This document shows, in pieces, positions 1 to 6,214 of a stretch of DNA of 7,058 bases. The stretch lies in contig JAGQJJ010000199.1 of NCBI GenBank assembly GCA_020430675.1, positions 1 through 7,058 on the forward strand, written 5' to 3'. The notes under the pieces were generated by a model that was not told the DNA's origin, ran no database searches, and saw only the letters and a program-made list of their open reading frames with translations. Position 1 is the first letter of the stretch; each line of letters begins with the position of its first letter. The translations under genes and the position numbers were made by a program. This DNA comes from Myxococcales bacterium. Its GTDB lineage: Bacteria > Myxococcota > Bradymonadia > UBA7976 > UBA1532.

Positions 1-798
1 GCCTTCGCCCACCAGCCCGACGGCCGCCGCCACGCCGCCAATTACCTGCGCGGTCTGGGCGGCGCCGCGCTGGTCGAGCAGCAGAACCACCTGCTCGCCC
101 GCGCGCTGGCCGAGCTGGGCCAGCCCGGCGAAGCGGCTGCCGTCTTTGCGGCGATGATCGAAGCGCCGACGCACCCGCCGACAAGCGCCCTTGAGGCCGA
201 GCTTCGTGTTCGTCTCGCCGCCGCACGGCTCGACGCCGGCGAACCCGGGACCGCCCTGTCCGTGCTCGACGAGGGCCTCGCCGGCTGCACCTCGCCCCGG
301 CTGGACGCGCAGGCCGCCTTCTGTTCGGTGACCCGCGGTCGCGCACTCGACGCGCTCAAGCGGCCGGATGAGGCCGAGGTCGCCCTGCATCAAGCGGCCG
401 ACATCGACCCGGTCGCGGCCGAGGCCCTGCCCGCCGTCGCTGAGGCCCGCTTTCTGCTCGCCGAGCGCCAGTTCGCCGCCCTCGACGCTGCGCACGCCGA
501 TCTGACCGCGATGCGGACCGAGTTCGACGCGCTCGACGCCGCCTACGCCCGGGTCAGCGCGCTCGACGATCCGCGCTGGCGTGTGGCTGCCACCTATCGC
601 CGCGGGGTCTTGCAGCAGGCGCTCGCCGACCGCCTGCGCGCCGATCCGAAGCGCGCCGCCGAAGCCAGTCGCGCCGGCCAGGTGGCCCTGGAGCATTTTG
701 GTGCCGCCGTTCGCCTCGCCCGGGCCCATGACGTGCGCACGCCCTGGTCACGCGCCGCCGACGAGCAGGTCAGCCGGCTGGGAGAATCGCCGAATTGA
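1..798 (+). CDS. TPR-like helical repeat protein, C-terminal part (5' end outside window)
   Basis: The frame is open from the first base of the window to TGA at 796-798, giving 265 residues. An internal ATG at 154 exists, but the 51 residues before it have the same Ala/Leu-rich helical character, so the gene almost certainly starts upstream of the window. I see repeated TPR-like helix pairs: around residues 31-53 (core ARALAELGQPGEAAAVF), 69-95 (RLAAARLDAGEPGTALSVL) and 112-137 (GRALDALKRPDEAEVAL). The C-terminal third (about 150-260) stays helical and includes DPRWRVAATYRRGVLQQALAD, which resembles the C-terminal part of large TPR proteins of myxobacteria; that resemblance is from memory. 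TPR folds bind other proteins, so a scaffold role is likely, with partner unknown. No membrane segment is visible in the part present. The stop overlaps the start of the downstream AAA ATPase, so the two are probably co-translated and may work together. The family call is moderate; the function is not known. Confidence 0.75.
   Translation, partial: AFAHQPDGRRHAANYLRGLGGAALVEQQNHLLARALAELGQPGEAAAVFAAMIEAPTHPPTSALEAELRVRLAAARLDAGEPGTALSVLDEGLAGCTSPRLDAQAAFCSVTRGRALDALKRPDEAEVALHQAADIDPVAAEALPAVAEARFLLAERQFAALDAAHADLTAMRTEFDALDAAYARVSALDDPRWRVAATYRRGVLQQALADRLRADPKRAAEASRAGQVALEHFGAAVRLARAHDVRTPWSRAADEQVSRLGESPN
780..798 (+). promoter_or_regulatory. RBS and TTGA start/stop overlap coupling TPR gene to AAA ATPase
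   Basis: GGGAGA at 780-785 lies 9 nt before TTG at 795-797. The TTG shares bases with the TGA stop (796-798) of the upstream gene. The nearby ATG at 802 is in another frame, and no other usable start occurs before residue 100 of the ATPase, so TTG is the best start. The arrangement implies translational coupling. Confidence 0.7.
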
Positions 799-2273
799 GC
801 AATGAAAACGCGGGGGCAGAAGCGCTGCGCCCCGCGCTGATCGCCCGCTATCCCATCATCGCCATCGACTCGTACGAAGAGGATCGCGTCGAAGCGGCGG
901 TGCAGAAGATCGCGCGCAGCCGCTTCGGGCGGCCGGTCCCGGTCTTCACCTGGAGCGTCACCCGCGGCCTCGTGGGCCCGGACGGCGTGGTCGCCGAGAC
1001 GAGCAACCCCCTGCGCGCCCTCGCCGCCGTCGCCGGGCGCAAGGACGCCGCGATCTACCTCTTCCGCGACCTGCATGCGCACTTCGACGACCCGCGTACG
1101 GTGCGCACGCTGCGCGACCTGCGGCCGATGCTGGTCAACACCCCGCGGCTGCTGTTCTTGCAGGGCCCTCGCCTGCGCCTGCCGACCGAGCTGCGCCGAG
1201 ACGTGGTGCTGGTCGACTTCCCGCTGCCCGCCGCGCCCGAGCTCGACGCAACGCTCGACCGCCACCTGACCGCCGCCAACCAGACCGTCACGCCCGAGCA
1301 GCGCATCCACCTGGTCACCGCCATGCGCGGCCTGACGCTCACCGAAGCCGGCCACGGCCTGCACCTCGCGCTGCACGGCCGCGAACAGATCGACGAAGCG
1401 GTGCTCATCGCGCTGCAGAACCAGAAGGCGCAGCTCGCCCGCAAGGACGGCGTGCTCGAATACGTGCCGCAGCGCTGGGCCATCGAAGACATCGGCGGCC
1501 TCGGCGTGCTCAAGGACTGGTTCCAGCGCCGCCGCGCGCTGTTCGAAGACGAAGACATGCTCGAGCGCGGCCTCGCCCCGCGCGGCGTGCTGATCATGGG
1601 CGTGCCCGGCTGCGGCAAGAGCCTGACCATCAAGGCGATCAGCTCGCTGTGGAACCTGCCGTTGTTCCGCCTCGACATGTCGCAGGTCTTCAGCGGCGAA
1701 CATGGCTCGCCCGAAGAGGGCTTCCGCCGCGCGCTGCTGATGATGGAGGCCGTCGCGCCGGCCATCTTGTGGATCGATGAGATCGAAAACGGCATCAGCG
1801 CCGAGAGCGTGGGCGCCGACGCCGGCTCGAAGGGGCGCATCTTCGCCACCTTCCTCACCTGGATGCAGGAGAAGCCGGCCCAGGTTTTTGTGGGCGCCAC
1901 CGCCAACCGCATCGACCTGCTGCCCGCCGAACTGCTGCGCAAGGGGCGCTTCGATCAGGTCTTTTTCATCGACCTGCCCGAAGAGAGCGAGCGCGCCGAG
2001 ATCTTCCGCGTGCACCTGCGCCGCCGCGGCGTCGAGGCCGACAAGTTCAACGCGGTCACGCTGGCCAAAGCCACGCGCGGCTGGAACGGCGCCGAGATCG
2101 AAGCCGCGGTCACCGCCGCCATGATCGACGCACACGCCGAGGGCCGCCCGCTCGCCGAGGACGACATCTTCCTGCAAGTCGGCAAGATGGTGCCGCTGGC
2201 CAAGACAATGTCAGAGCAGATCAAAGCCATCCGAAGCTGGGCCCTGCAGCGCGCGATTCGCGCCTCGGGCTGA
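795..2273 (+). CDS. Ycf46-type AAA ATPase
   Basis: This 492-residue cytoplasmic AAA ATPase is complete. The C-terminal half carries every core motif: Walker A GVPGCGKS at 269-276 (Lys275), Walker B ILWIDEIE at 324-331 (Asp328, Glu329), sensor 1 ATAN at 368-371, the arginine-finger segment LLRKGRFD at 380-387, and a sensor-2-like GWNGAEIEAAV at 429-439. The spacing (one ATPase domain, a WMQEK motif at 356-360 just before sensor 1, then FFIDLP after GRFD) is that of the Ycf46 family rather than FtsH, proteasomal ATPases or ClpX. Residues 1-220 form an alpha/beta N-terminal domain typical of Ycf46 proteins, with RYPIIAIDSYEEDRVEAAV near 18-36 and FTWSVTRGL at 51-59. There is no protease domain or membrane segment, so it is likely a remodelling ATPase acting on an unknown client. 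In cyanobacteria Ycf46 has been linked to CO2 use; here the role is unknown. It sits directly behind a TPR-like gene with overlapping stop and start, making that protein a candidate partner. Confidence 0.9.
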   Translation: MSNENAGAEALRPALIARYPIIAIDSYEEDRVEAAVQKIARSRFGRPVPVFTWSVTRGLVGPDGVVAETSNPLRALAAVAGRKDAAIYLFRDLHAHFDDPRTVRTLRDLRPMLVNTPRLLFLQGPRLRLPTELRRDVVLVDFPLPAAPELDATLDRHLTAANQTVTPEQRIHLVTAMRGLTLTEAGHGLHLALHGREQIDEAVLIALQNQKAQLARKDGVLEYVPQRWAIEDIGGLGVLKDWFQRRRALFEDEDMLERGLAPRGVLIMGVPGCGKSLTIKAISSLWNLPLFRLDMSQVFSGEHGSPEEGFRRALLMMEAVAPAILWIDEIENGISAESVGADAGSKGRIFATFLTWMQEKPAQVFVGATANRIDLLPAELLRKGRFDQVFFIDLPEESERAEIFRVHLRRRGVEADKFNAVTLAKATRGWNGAEIEAAVTAAMIDAHAEGRPLAEDDIFLQVGKMVPLAKTMSEQIKAIRSWALQRAIRASG

Positions 2274-2287
2274 CCCGACCCCCACGC
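2274..2287. other. 14-nt convergent gap between AAA ATPase and LON-domain gene
   Basis: The two genes end facing each other with only 14 nt between stops. ACGCT at 2284-2288 can pair with AGCGT at 2295-2299, a 5-bp stem extending into the end of the LON gene, but there is no T-tract on either strand. No convincing terminator is present. Confidence 0.5.
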
Positions 2288-2890
2288 TCAATGCAGCGTA
2301 TCGGTCCCGCCCTCGGGCGGCCGCATCACTTCGAGCAAGAGCCGCCCGAGATGCGTGCAGGTCAGCTCCAGCCGCCGCTCGACGTCGACGGTTTCGAGCA
2401 GCCGGCGCCGCAGATGCGGGTCGGAGCACGCATGGGCCGCGATCAGATTGCACAGCCCGGCGGCGTCTTCGGCATGCGAGGCGATCAGGTGCAGCGCCGC
2501 CGCCGCGTCTTCGGCCTGATCGGCGAGCTGCCCGATCAACGAACGCAGGCGGTGTTCGAGGGCATGCCCGGTGGCGACCGGCACATCGGGCACCCGCTCG
2601 GCGCGAATCTCGCGAAACGCGCGCATCGGCGGCAGCTCATCGAGCAACCGCACGCGGTCGGTGCCGCGCAGCAGCACGTTCCAGCGACCGCCCTCCAGCT
2701 TCTCGGCAGCGACGATGGTGCCCGCGCCCATGATGGGGAAGACCGGCGGCCGCGCCTCGTAATCGTCCTCGTACCCTGGCCGCAGCGTGGCGATGGCCAT
2801 GACCCGATCCTCGCCCAGCGCGCTCTCGACCAGCTCGCGGTAGCGCGGCTCGAAGACGTGCAGCGGCATCATGCCGCCGGGCAGCAGCAC
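2288..2890 (-). CDS. LON substrate-binding domain protein (stand-alone Lon N-domain), 5' end disrupted
   Basis: From GTG at 2890 the frame encodes 200 residues matching the Lon protease N-terminal domain only. PLHVFEPRYREL at 9-20 is the family hallmark, followed by a beta-rich core with GRWNVLLRGTDRVRL at 68-82. A C-terminal helical part follows (about 110-186), with LLETVDVERRLEL at 164-176. Neither the AAA nor the Ser-Lys protease domain of Lon follows, so it is one of the small stand-alone LON proteins that probably bind substrates or partners; their biochemical role is poorly known. The GTG start is doubtful. Codons just upstream in the same frame encode RRLAIFPLPNA, conserved in the family, yet that frame has no ATG, GTG or TTG back to a TGA at 2969-2971, and no Shine-Dalgarno precedes the GTG. 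The natural start is most likely ATG at 2964, one frame away, which implies a frameshift. It is the second gene of an operon with the gamma carbonic anhydrase. Confidence 0.8.
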   Translation of the reverse strand: MLLPGGMMPLHVFEPRYRELVESALGEDRVMAIATLRPGYEDDYEARPPVFPIMGAGTIVAAEKLEGGRWNVLLRGTDRVRLLDELPPMRAFREIRAERVPDVPVATGHALEHRLRSLIGQLADQAEDAAAALHLIASHAEDAAGLCNLIAAHACSDPHLRRRLLETVDVERRLELTCTHLGRLLLEVMRPPEGGTDTLH

Positions 2891-2964
2891 CGCGTTGGGC
2901 AGCGGGAAGATCGCCAGCCGGCGCAGCGCGATTCGGCGATGGGGGTGGGATCCGCGGCGGTCAT
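2891..2964 (-). pseudogene. Out-of-frame 5' end of the LON-domain gene (probable 1-nt deletion)
   Basis: ATG at 2964-2962 overlaps the TGA (2963-2961) of the upstream carbonic anhydrase gene as ATGA, a classic coupled start. Its frame reads MTAADPTPIAE and then degenerates into a Cys/Arg-rich string ending at a stop at 2869. The LON-domain frame is offset by -1 relative to it. Adding one base in the run of five G at 2941-2945 (plus strand) would give MTAADPTPHRRIALRRLAIF leading straight into PLPNA and the LON domain, for 225 residues in all. Either the gene is truly broken or recoded, or the sequence lost a base in this homopolymer. The point of the shift is inferred, not proven; it could lie anywhere from about 2920 to 2960. 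Confidence 0.65.
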
Positions 2965-3506
2965 GGCGTCATCGTACCAGAGGCGCCCGGATCGACGGGT
3001 ACGCCCTGATACTTCCGCGCGTTCTCGATGTAATGCGACCAGGCATGCGCGATCCACTCGCGCTCGCGTTCATTGACCGGCCGCACGACGCGCATCGGGT
3101 TGCCAAAAGCCAGGCTGCCGGGCGGGATGACCTTGCCCGCGGTGATCAGCGTGCCGGCGCCGACATAGCTGCCCGCGCCAACCCGCGCGTTGTCCATCAC
3201 GATCGATCCCATGCCGATCAGCACGTCGTCCTCGATGATGCAGCCATGCAGGATGCAGTTATGCCCCACCGTCACCCGGCGGCCGACCACGGTCTCGGAC
3301 AGCCCGCCGGTCATATGCAACGTGGTGCCATCCTGAATATTGGTGCCTTCGCCGATCGTGATCGCGCCCTCATCACCGCGCAGCGTGGTGTTCGGCCAGA
3401 TGCTCACATCGGCCCCAAGGCGCACGCGGCCGATGATCACGGCCGTCGGGTGAACGAAGGCGCTCGCGTCGATCTCGGGCCGCGCCCCGTCATGCGCCTG
3501 AATCAT
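2961..3506 (-). CDS. Gamma-class carbonic anhydrase family protein (left-handed beta-helix)
   Basis: This 181-residue protein has the hexapeptide-repeat, left-handed beta-helix fold of the gamma-CA / YrdA / PaaY family, followed by a C-terminal helix (about 146-167). The three expected metal ligands are present: His64 in TTLHMTGG, and His82 and His87 in VTVGHNCILHGC. Family-typical LRGD (42-45) and NIQDG (56-60) are also present. These residues support a metal-binding trimer with ligands from adjacent subunits. Whether it hydrates CO2 is uncertain, because many small gamma-CA homologues are weak or inactive and some act as thioesterase- or acyl-transfer-like proteins. The frame is open further upstream to 3686, but that part overlaps htpG on the other strand. 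ATG at 3506 is preceded by AAGGGAG (plus-strand 3516-3522) at 9 nt, so I chose it. Its TGA overlaps the ATG of the LON-domain gene, indicating one transcript; it is divergent from htpG. Confidence 0.93.
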   Translation of the reverse strand: MIQAHDGARPEIDASAFVHPTAVIIGRVRLGADVSIWPNTTLRGDEGAITIGEGTNIQDGTTLHMTGGLSETVVGRRVTVGHNCILHGCIIEDDVLIGMGSIVMDNARVGAGSYVGAGTLITAGKVIPPGSLAFGNPMRVVRPVNEREREWIAHAWSHYIENARKYQGVPVDPGASGTMTP

Positions 3507-3515
3507 GGTCGGATT

Positions 3516-3522
3516 CTCCCTT
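3516..3522 (-). promoter_or_regulatory. Ribosome binding site of the gamma-CA gene
   Basis: The minus strand reads AAGGGAG here, 9 nt before ATG at 3506. It decides the start of the carbonic anhydrase gene against the longer open frame that reaches into htpG. Confidence 0.7.
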
Positions 3523-3548
3523 GCGGAATCGAGTCGTGTTCTTACAGT
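3521..3548 (+). promoter_or_regulatory. Candidate sigma-70-type promoter for htpG
   Basis: TTGCGG (3521-3526) and TACAGT (3543-3548) are separated by 16 nt and would place the transcription start near 3555, about 48 nt before the htpG GTG. The match is 3 of 6 and 4 of 6 to the general bacterial consensus. It is the best candidate in the 96-nt divergent region, but no heat-shock box such as CIRCE is visible. Confidence 0.35.
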
Positions 3549-3586
3549 TCCCGCCGACCACGGCAACCCGAAGGCGCAACACGCGC

Positions 3587-3594
3587 AAAAGGAG
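3587..3594 (+). promoter_or_regulatory. Ribosome binding site of htpG
   Basis: AAAAGGAG ends 8 nt before GTG at 3603. This strong site fixes the htpG start and rules out the much longer open frame that extends upstream to 2871 over the opposite-strand genes. Confidence 0.85.
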
Positions 3595-3602
3595 CGTTCC
3601 TC

Positions 3603-5558
3603 GTGTCCGGCCAGCCCGAAGTTCACGCTTTCAAGTCCGAAGCCCGGCAGCTTCTCGATCTGATGATTCACTCCTTGTACAGCCACAAGGAGATCTTCCT
3701 GCGCGAGCTGATCTCAAACAGCTCCGACGCGCTCGACAAGCTGCGTTTTGAAGCCATCGCGCAGCCCGAGCTGCTCGACGAAAACCGCGCGTTGGGCATC
3801 CGCATTCACGCTGAGACCGAGCCGCGCCGCCTCATCGTCGAAGACAATGGCATCGGCATGAGCCGCGACGAGGTGATCAGCAATCTGGGCACCATCGCGC
3901 ACTCGGGCACCCGCGAGTTCGCCCGGCGCATGGCCGAGGCCAAGACCGACGATGTCGGCGAGTCGGCGGGCATGGACGCGCTGATCGGCCAGTTCGGCGT
4001 CGGCTTCTACTCGTGCTTCATGGCCGCCGACGCGGTCACCGTCGTCACCCGCCGCGCCGGCGAAGAGACGGCGACGCGCTGGTACTCGAAGGGCGACGGC
4101 AACTTCGAGATCAGCGACGCCGAGCGCGACGGCCCCGGCACCACCATCACCCTCGATCTGCGCGAGGCCGATCCCGAAAACGGGCTCGCCGACTTCACCA
4201 AGGAGTGGAGCATCCGCGAGGTGGTCAAGAAGTACTCCGACTTCGTGACCTATCCGATCGAGCTGCTCACCAAGCGCACCGAGAAGCCGACCGACGACGA
4301 AGGCGAAGAGATCGAGGGCGCCGAAGAAGAGACCATCGTCGAGTGGAAGACGGTCAACTCGCAGAAGGCGATCTGGACGCGCAACCCGAGCGAGGTCACC
4401 GCCGAGGAGTACGCCGAGTTCTACAAGCACATCTCCCACGACTGGGAGGCGCCGTTTGAGACGATCAGCTTCAAGGCCGAAGGCACGCTGAACTACCACG
4501 CGCTGGTCTTCATCCCCGGCCGCGCGCCCTTCGACCTGTTCTACCGCGACGCCAAGTACGGCCTGCAGCTGTACGTCAACCGGGTGCTGATCAAAGAGAA
4601 GGCCGACGACCTCGTGCCCGACTGGCTGCGCTTCCTCAAGGGCGTGGTCGACTCGCCCGACCTGTCGCTCAACGTCTCGCGCGAGATGCTGCAGAGCGAC
4701 CGCCGGGTGGGCAGCATTCGCAAGAAGATCGTGCGCAAGGTGGTCGATCAGCTCAAGCAGGTGCAGACCGACGATCGCGACCGCTACAAGTCGTTCTGGG
4801 AGAAGTTCGGCCGCGTGCTCAAAGAGGGCGCCACCGACTTCGAGTCCAAGGACCGCGTGCTGCCGCTGCTGTGGTTCCAAAGCTCGCGCGATGCGGACGA
4901 CTTCACCTCGTTCAACGAGTACATCGAGCGCATGCCCGAGGGGCAGGAAGCCATCTACTACATCACCGGCGAGTCGCGCGCGGCCTGCGAGCGGTCGCCG
5001 CACCTCGAAGCCTTCAAGGCCAAGGGCTACGAGGTGCTCTACCTGACCGACCCGGTCGATGAGATCCTCGTCGGCCACGTCACCGAGTTCGAGGGCAAGA
5101 AGCTGCGCTCGGTGGGCAAGGGCAGCGTCGAGCTGGGCACCGAAGACGAGAAGAAGGAGGCTGAAGAGGCGCGCAAGGAGAAGCAGGAGGCGCATGCCTC
5201 GCTGTTTGAGCTGCTCCAGAAGACGCTCGATGAGCACGTCAAGGAGGTGCGCCTCAGCAACCGCCTGACCGAGTCGCCAGTCTGCCTCGTCGGCGACGAG
5301 TGGGACATGAGCCCAGGGCTGGAGCGCCTGCTGGAGCAGAGCGGCCAGAAGACCACGCGCCAGAAGCGCATCCTCGAGATCAACCCCGACCACGCGGTGC
5401 TCGGACGCATGCAGGCGCTCTTCGACGCCAACCCCGAAGACGCCAAGCTGGTCGATTACGCCCACTTGCTGCACGGCCAGGCGCTCATCGCCGAGGGCTC
5501 GCCGCTGCCCGATCCAGCGAGCTTCGCCCGCCGCGTCACCGAGCTGATGGTGCGCTGA
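3603..5558 (+). CDS. htpG: Molecular chaperone HtpG (bacterial Hsp90)
   Basis: This is a 651-residue cytoplasmic Hsp90, an ATP-driven homodimeric chaperone that remodels client proteins, usually together with DnaK. The N-terminal GHKL ATPase domain (about 1-222) has the catalytic Glu35 and metal-coordinating Asn39 in ELISNSSDALDK, DNGIGM at 81-86, NLGTIAHSGT at 94-103, the lid-side GQFGVGFYS at 129-137 and GTTITL at 179-184. A short acidic linker (about 226-247) leads to the middle domain, with WTRNPSEVT at 258-266 and NVSREMLQ at 357-364; Arg360 matches the arginine that contacts the ATP gamma-phosphate. The C-terminal dimerisation domain follows, preceded by a highly charged Glu/Lys segment at about 514-530. 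It ends without the eukaryotic MEEVD tail. E. coli HtpG is 624 residues, so this is slightly long but complete. The GTG start is set by a strong Shine-Dalgarno and by conserved HAFKSEARQLLDL at 8-20. The gene appears monocistronic. Confidence 0.98.
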   Translation: MSGQPEVHAFKSEARQLLDLMIHSLYSHKEIFLRELISNSSDALDKLRFEAIAQPELLDENRALGIRIHAETEPRRLIVEDNGIGMSRDEVISNLGTIAHSGTREFARRMAEAKTDDVGESAGMDALIGQFGVGFYSCFMAADAVTVVTRRAGEETATRWYSKGDGNFEISDAERDGPGTTITLDLREADPENGLADFTKEWSIREVVKKYSDFVTYPIELLTKRTEKPTDDEGEEIEGAEEETIVEWKTVNSQKAIWTRNPSEVTAEEYAEFYKHISHDWEAPFETISFKAEGTLNYHALVFIPGRAPFDLFYRDAKYGLQLYVNRVLIKEKADDLVPDWLRFLKGVVDSPDLSLNVSREMLQSDRRVGSIRKKIVRKVVDQLKQVQTDDRDRYKSFWEKFGRVLKEGATDFESKDRVLPLLWFQSSRDADDFTSFNEYIERMPEGQEAIYYITGESRAACERSPHLEAFKAKGYEVLYLTDPVDEILVGHVTEFEGKKLRSVGKGSVELGTEDEKKEAEEARKEKQEAHASLFELLQKTLDEHVKEVRLSNRLTESPVCLVGDEWDMSPGLERLLEQSGQKTTRQKRILEINPDHAVLGRMQALFDANPEDAKLVDYAHLLHGQALIAEGSPLPDPASFARRVTELMVR

Positions 5559-5570
5559 CGCCTTCGGGCG
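5559..5570 (+). terminator. Small C(UUCG)G hairpin in convergent gap
   Basis: Immediately after the htpG stop, CGCC (5559-5562) pairs with GGCG (5567-5570) around a TTCG loop. This makes the exceptionally stable C(UUCG)G tetraloop, but the stem is only 4 bp and no T-tract follows. It sits in the 19-nt gap before the oppositely oriented nitroreductase gene. It may help end htpG transcription; the evidence is weak. Confidence 0.3.
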
Positions 5571-5577
5571 CCGCCGA

Positions 5578-6129
5578 TCAGGGCACGCTGCGGGTCACCG
5601 CGCTCACGTCGGGGCGCCCGATGCTGGGGATCTCGGCGGGCACGCCAATCCAGATGAAGCCCACGATCTCTTCGACCGCCGGGTCGATGCCAAGCGCCGC
5701 GTAGCTCGCTTCAGCCTGCGTCACATCGCCGGTGCTCCACTTGGCGCCCAGGCCCACGGCGTGCGCGGCGAGCTGCAGGTTCTGGATGGCGCAGCACGTC
5801 GCCGCATAATCCTCGCGCCGGCGGAACGCATCGGCATCGAGCACCTGGCTGACAACCACCAGCGCGCCGGGATCGAGCATCTTCTCGCGCACCCCGGCCC
5901 GCGCCTTCTCCGAGAGCGGCGCTCTTGTCTCCTTGAGCGCCACCCCCACCTCAAACAAGGCCACGCGCGTCTTCGGACCCACGCGGGTAAAGCGCCAAGG
6001 CCACGTCAGCTTGTGGTTCGGCGCGTGATGGGCGGCGAGCAGCAGGCGGTCGAGCACCGCGTCGGGCACCGGCTCGGGCTGATAACGATGCACGGTGCGG
6101 CGCGTCAGCAGGGCGTCGTACAGGTTCAC
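5578..6129 (-). CDS. Nitroreductase family protein (short, YdjA-like)
   Basis: The 183-residue protein is a compact FMN-dependent oxidoreductase of the nitroreductase fold, which transfers electrons from NAD(P)H to an unknown substrate. Family signs are RRTVHRYQPEPVPDAVLDRLL at the N-terminus (FMN-phosphate-binding Arg10/Arg11), APNHKLTWPWRF at 36-47, REDYAATCCAIQNLQLAAHA spanning about 105-124 followed by VGLGAKWSTG at 125-134, and GFIWIGVP at 157-164. The APNH(K)LT.PWRF and CCAIQN.LLAAHA pattern and short length resemble YdjA-type enzymes more than NfsB. The frame stays open to 6447, but the extra 106 residues are low-complexity Ser/Ala/Pro sequence antisense to the next gene. GTG at 6129 has a GAGG motif 5 nt upstream and gives the expected start MNLYDALLTRRTVHRY. 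It converges with htpG and is divergent from the lipoprotein gene. The physiological substrate cannot be told from sequence. Confidence 0.92.
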   Translation of the reverse strand: MNLYDALLTRRTVHRYQPEPVPDAVLDRLLLAAHHAPNHKLTWPWRFTRVGPKTRVALFEVGVALKETRAPLSEKARAGVREKMLDPGALVVVSQVLDADAFRRREDYAATCCAIQNLQLAAHAVGLGAKWSTGDVTQAEASYAALGIDPAVEEIVGFIWIGVPAEIPSIGRPDVSAVTRSVP

Positions 6130-6214
6130 GGCGGCCTCGTTGTCGTGAGCGAACAAACCATAGAGAAGCGCGGCGCACGCGCCAGGATTCGCGGGAGGTG
6201 GTAGTGTCTTCGGC
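6130..6214. promoter_or_regulatory. Divergent intergenic region between nitroreductase and lipoprotein genes
   Basis: These 85 nt must hold the promoters of two divergent genes. On the minus strand, ACGAGG (plus 6135-6140) lies 5 nt before the nitroreductase GTG. On the plus strand, GGGAGGTG (6193-6200) lies 14 nt before GTG 6215, a long spacing. A weak pair TTGTCG (6140-6145) and TAGAGA (6161-6166), 15 nt apart, could drive the lipoprotein gene. I see no convincing operator. Confidence 0.4.

Noticed and set aside
594..2177. 527-codon open frame antisense to the AAA ATPase
   Set aside because: Its translation is low-complexity and His/Gln/Arg/Gly-rich, with no motif, and it lies fully over a gene with complete Walker motifs.
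2284..2299. ACGCT/AGCGT hairpin as a bidirectional terminator
   Set aside because: The stem is only 5 bp, lies partly inside coding sequence and lacks T-tracts on both sides.
2291..3076. 261-codon plus-strand frame over the LON and carbonic anhydrase genes
   Set aside because: It is Gln/Arg/His-rich with no domain; the minus-strand LON and gamma-CA motifs explain this stretch.
3515..3526. TCTCCCTTGCGG as a sigma-32-like -35 element for htpG
   Set aside because: The CTCCCTT part is the reverse complement of the carbonic anhydrase ribosome binding site, and no CCCCAT-like -10 lies at the required distance.
2871..3602. 5' extension of the htpG frame
   Set aside because: The frame is open by chance in GC-rich DNA. 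The extra 244 residues resemble no Hsp90, and the GTG at 3603 has a strong ribosome binding site.
3714..5474. 586-codon open frame antisense to htpG
   Set aside because: It is a GC-skew shadow of htpG. The translation is a Leu/Val/Gly/Ala-rich string with no recognisable domain, and the opposite strand is an unmistakable Hsp90.
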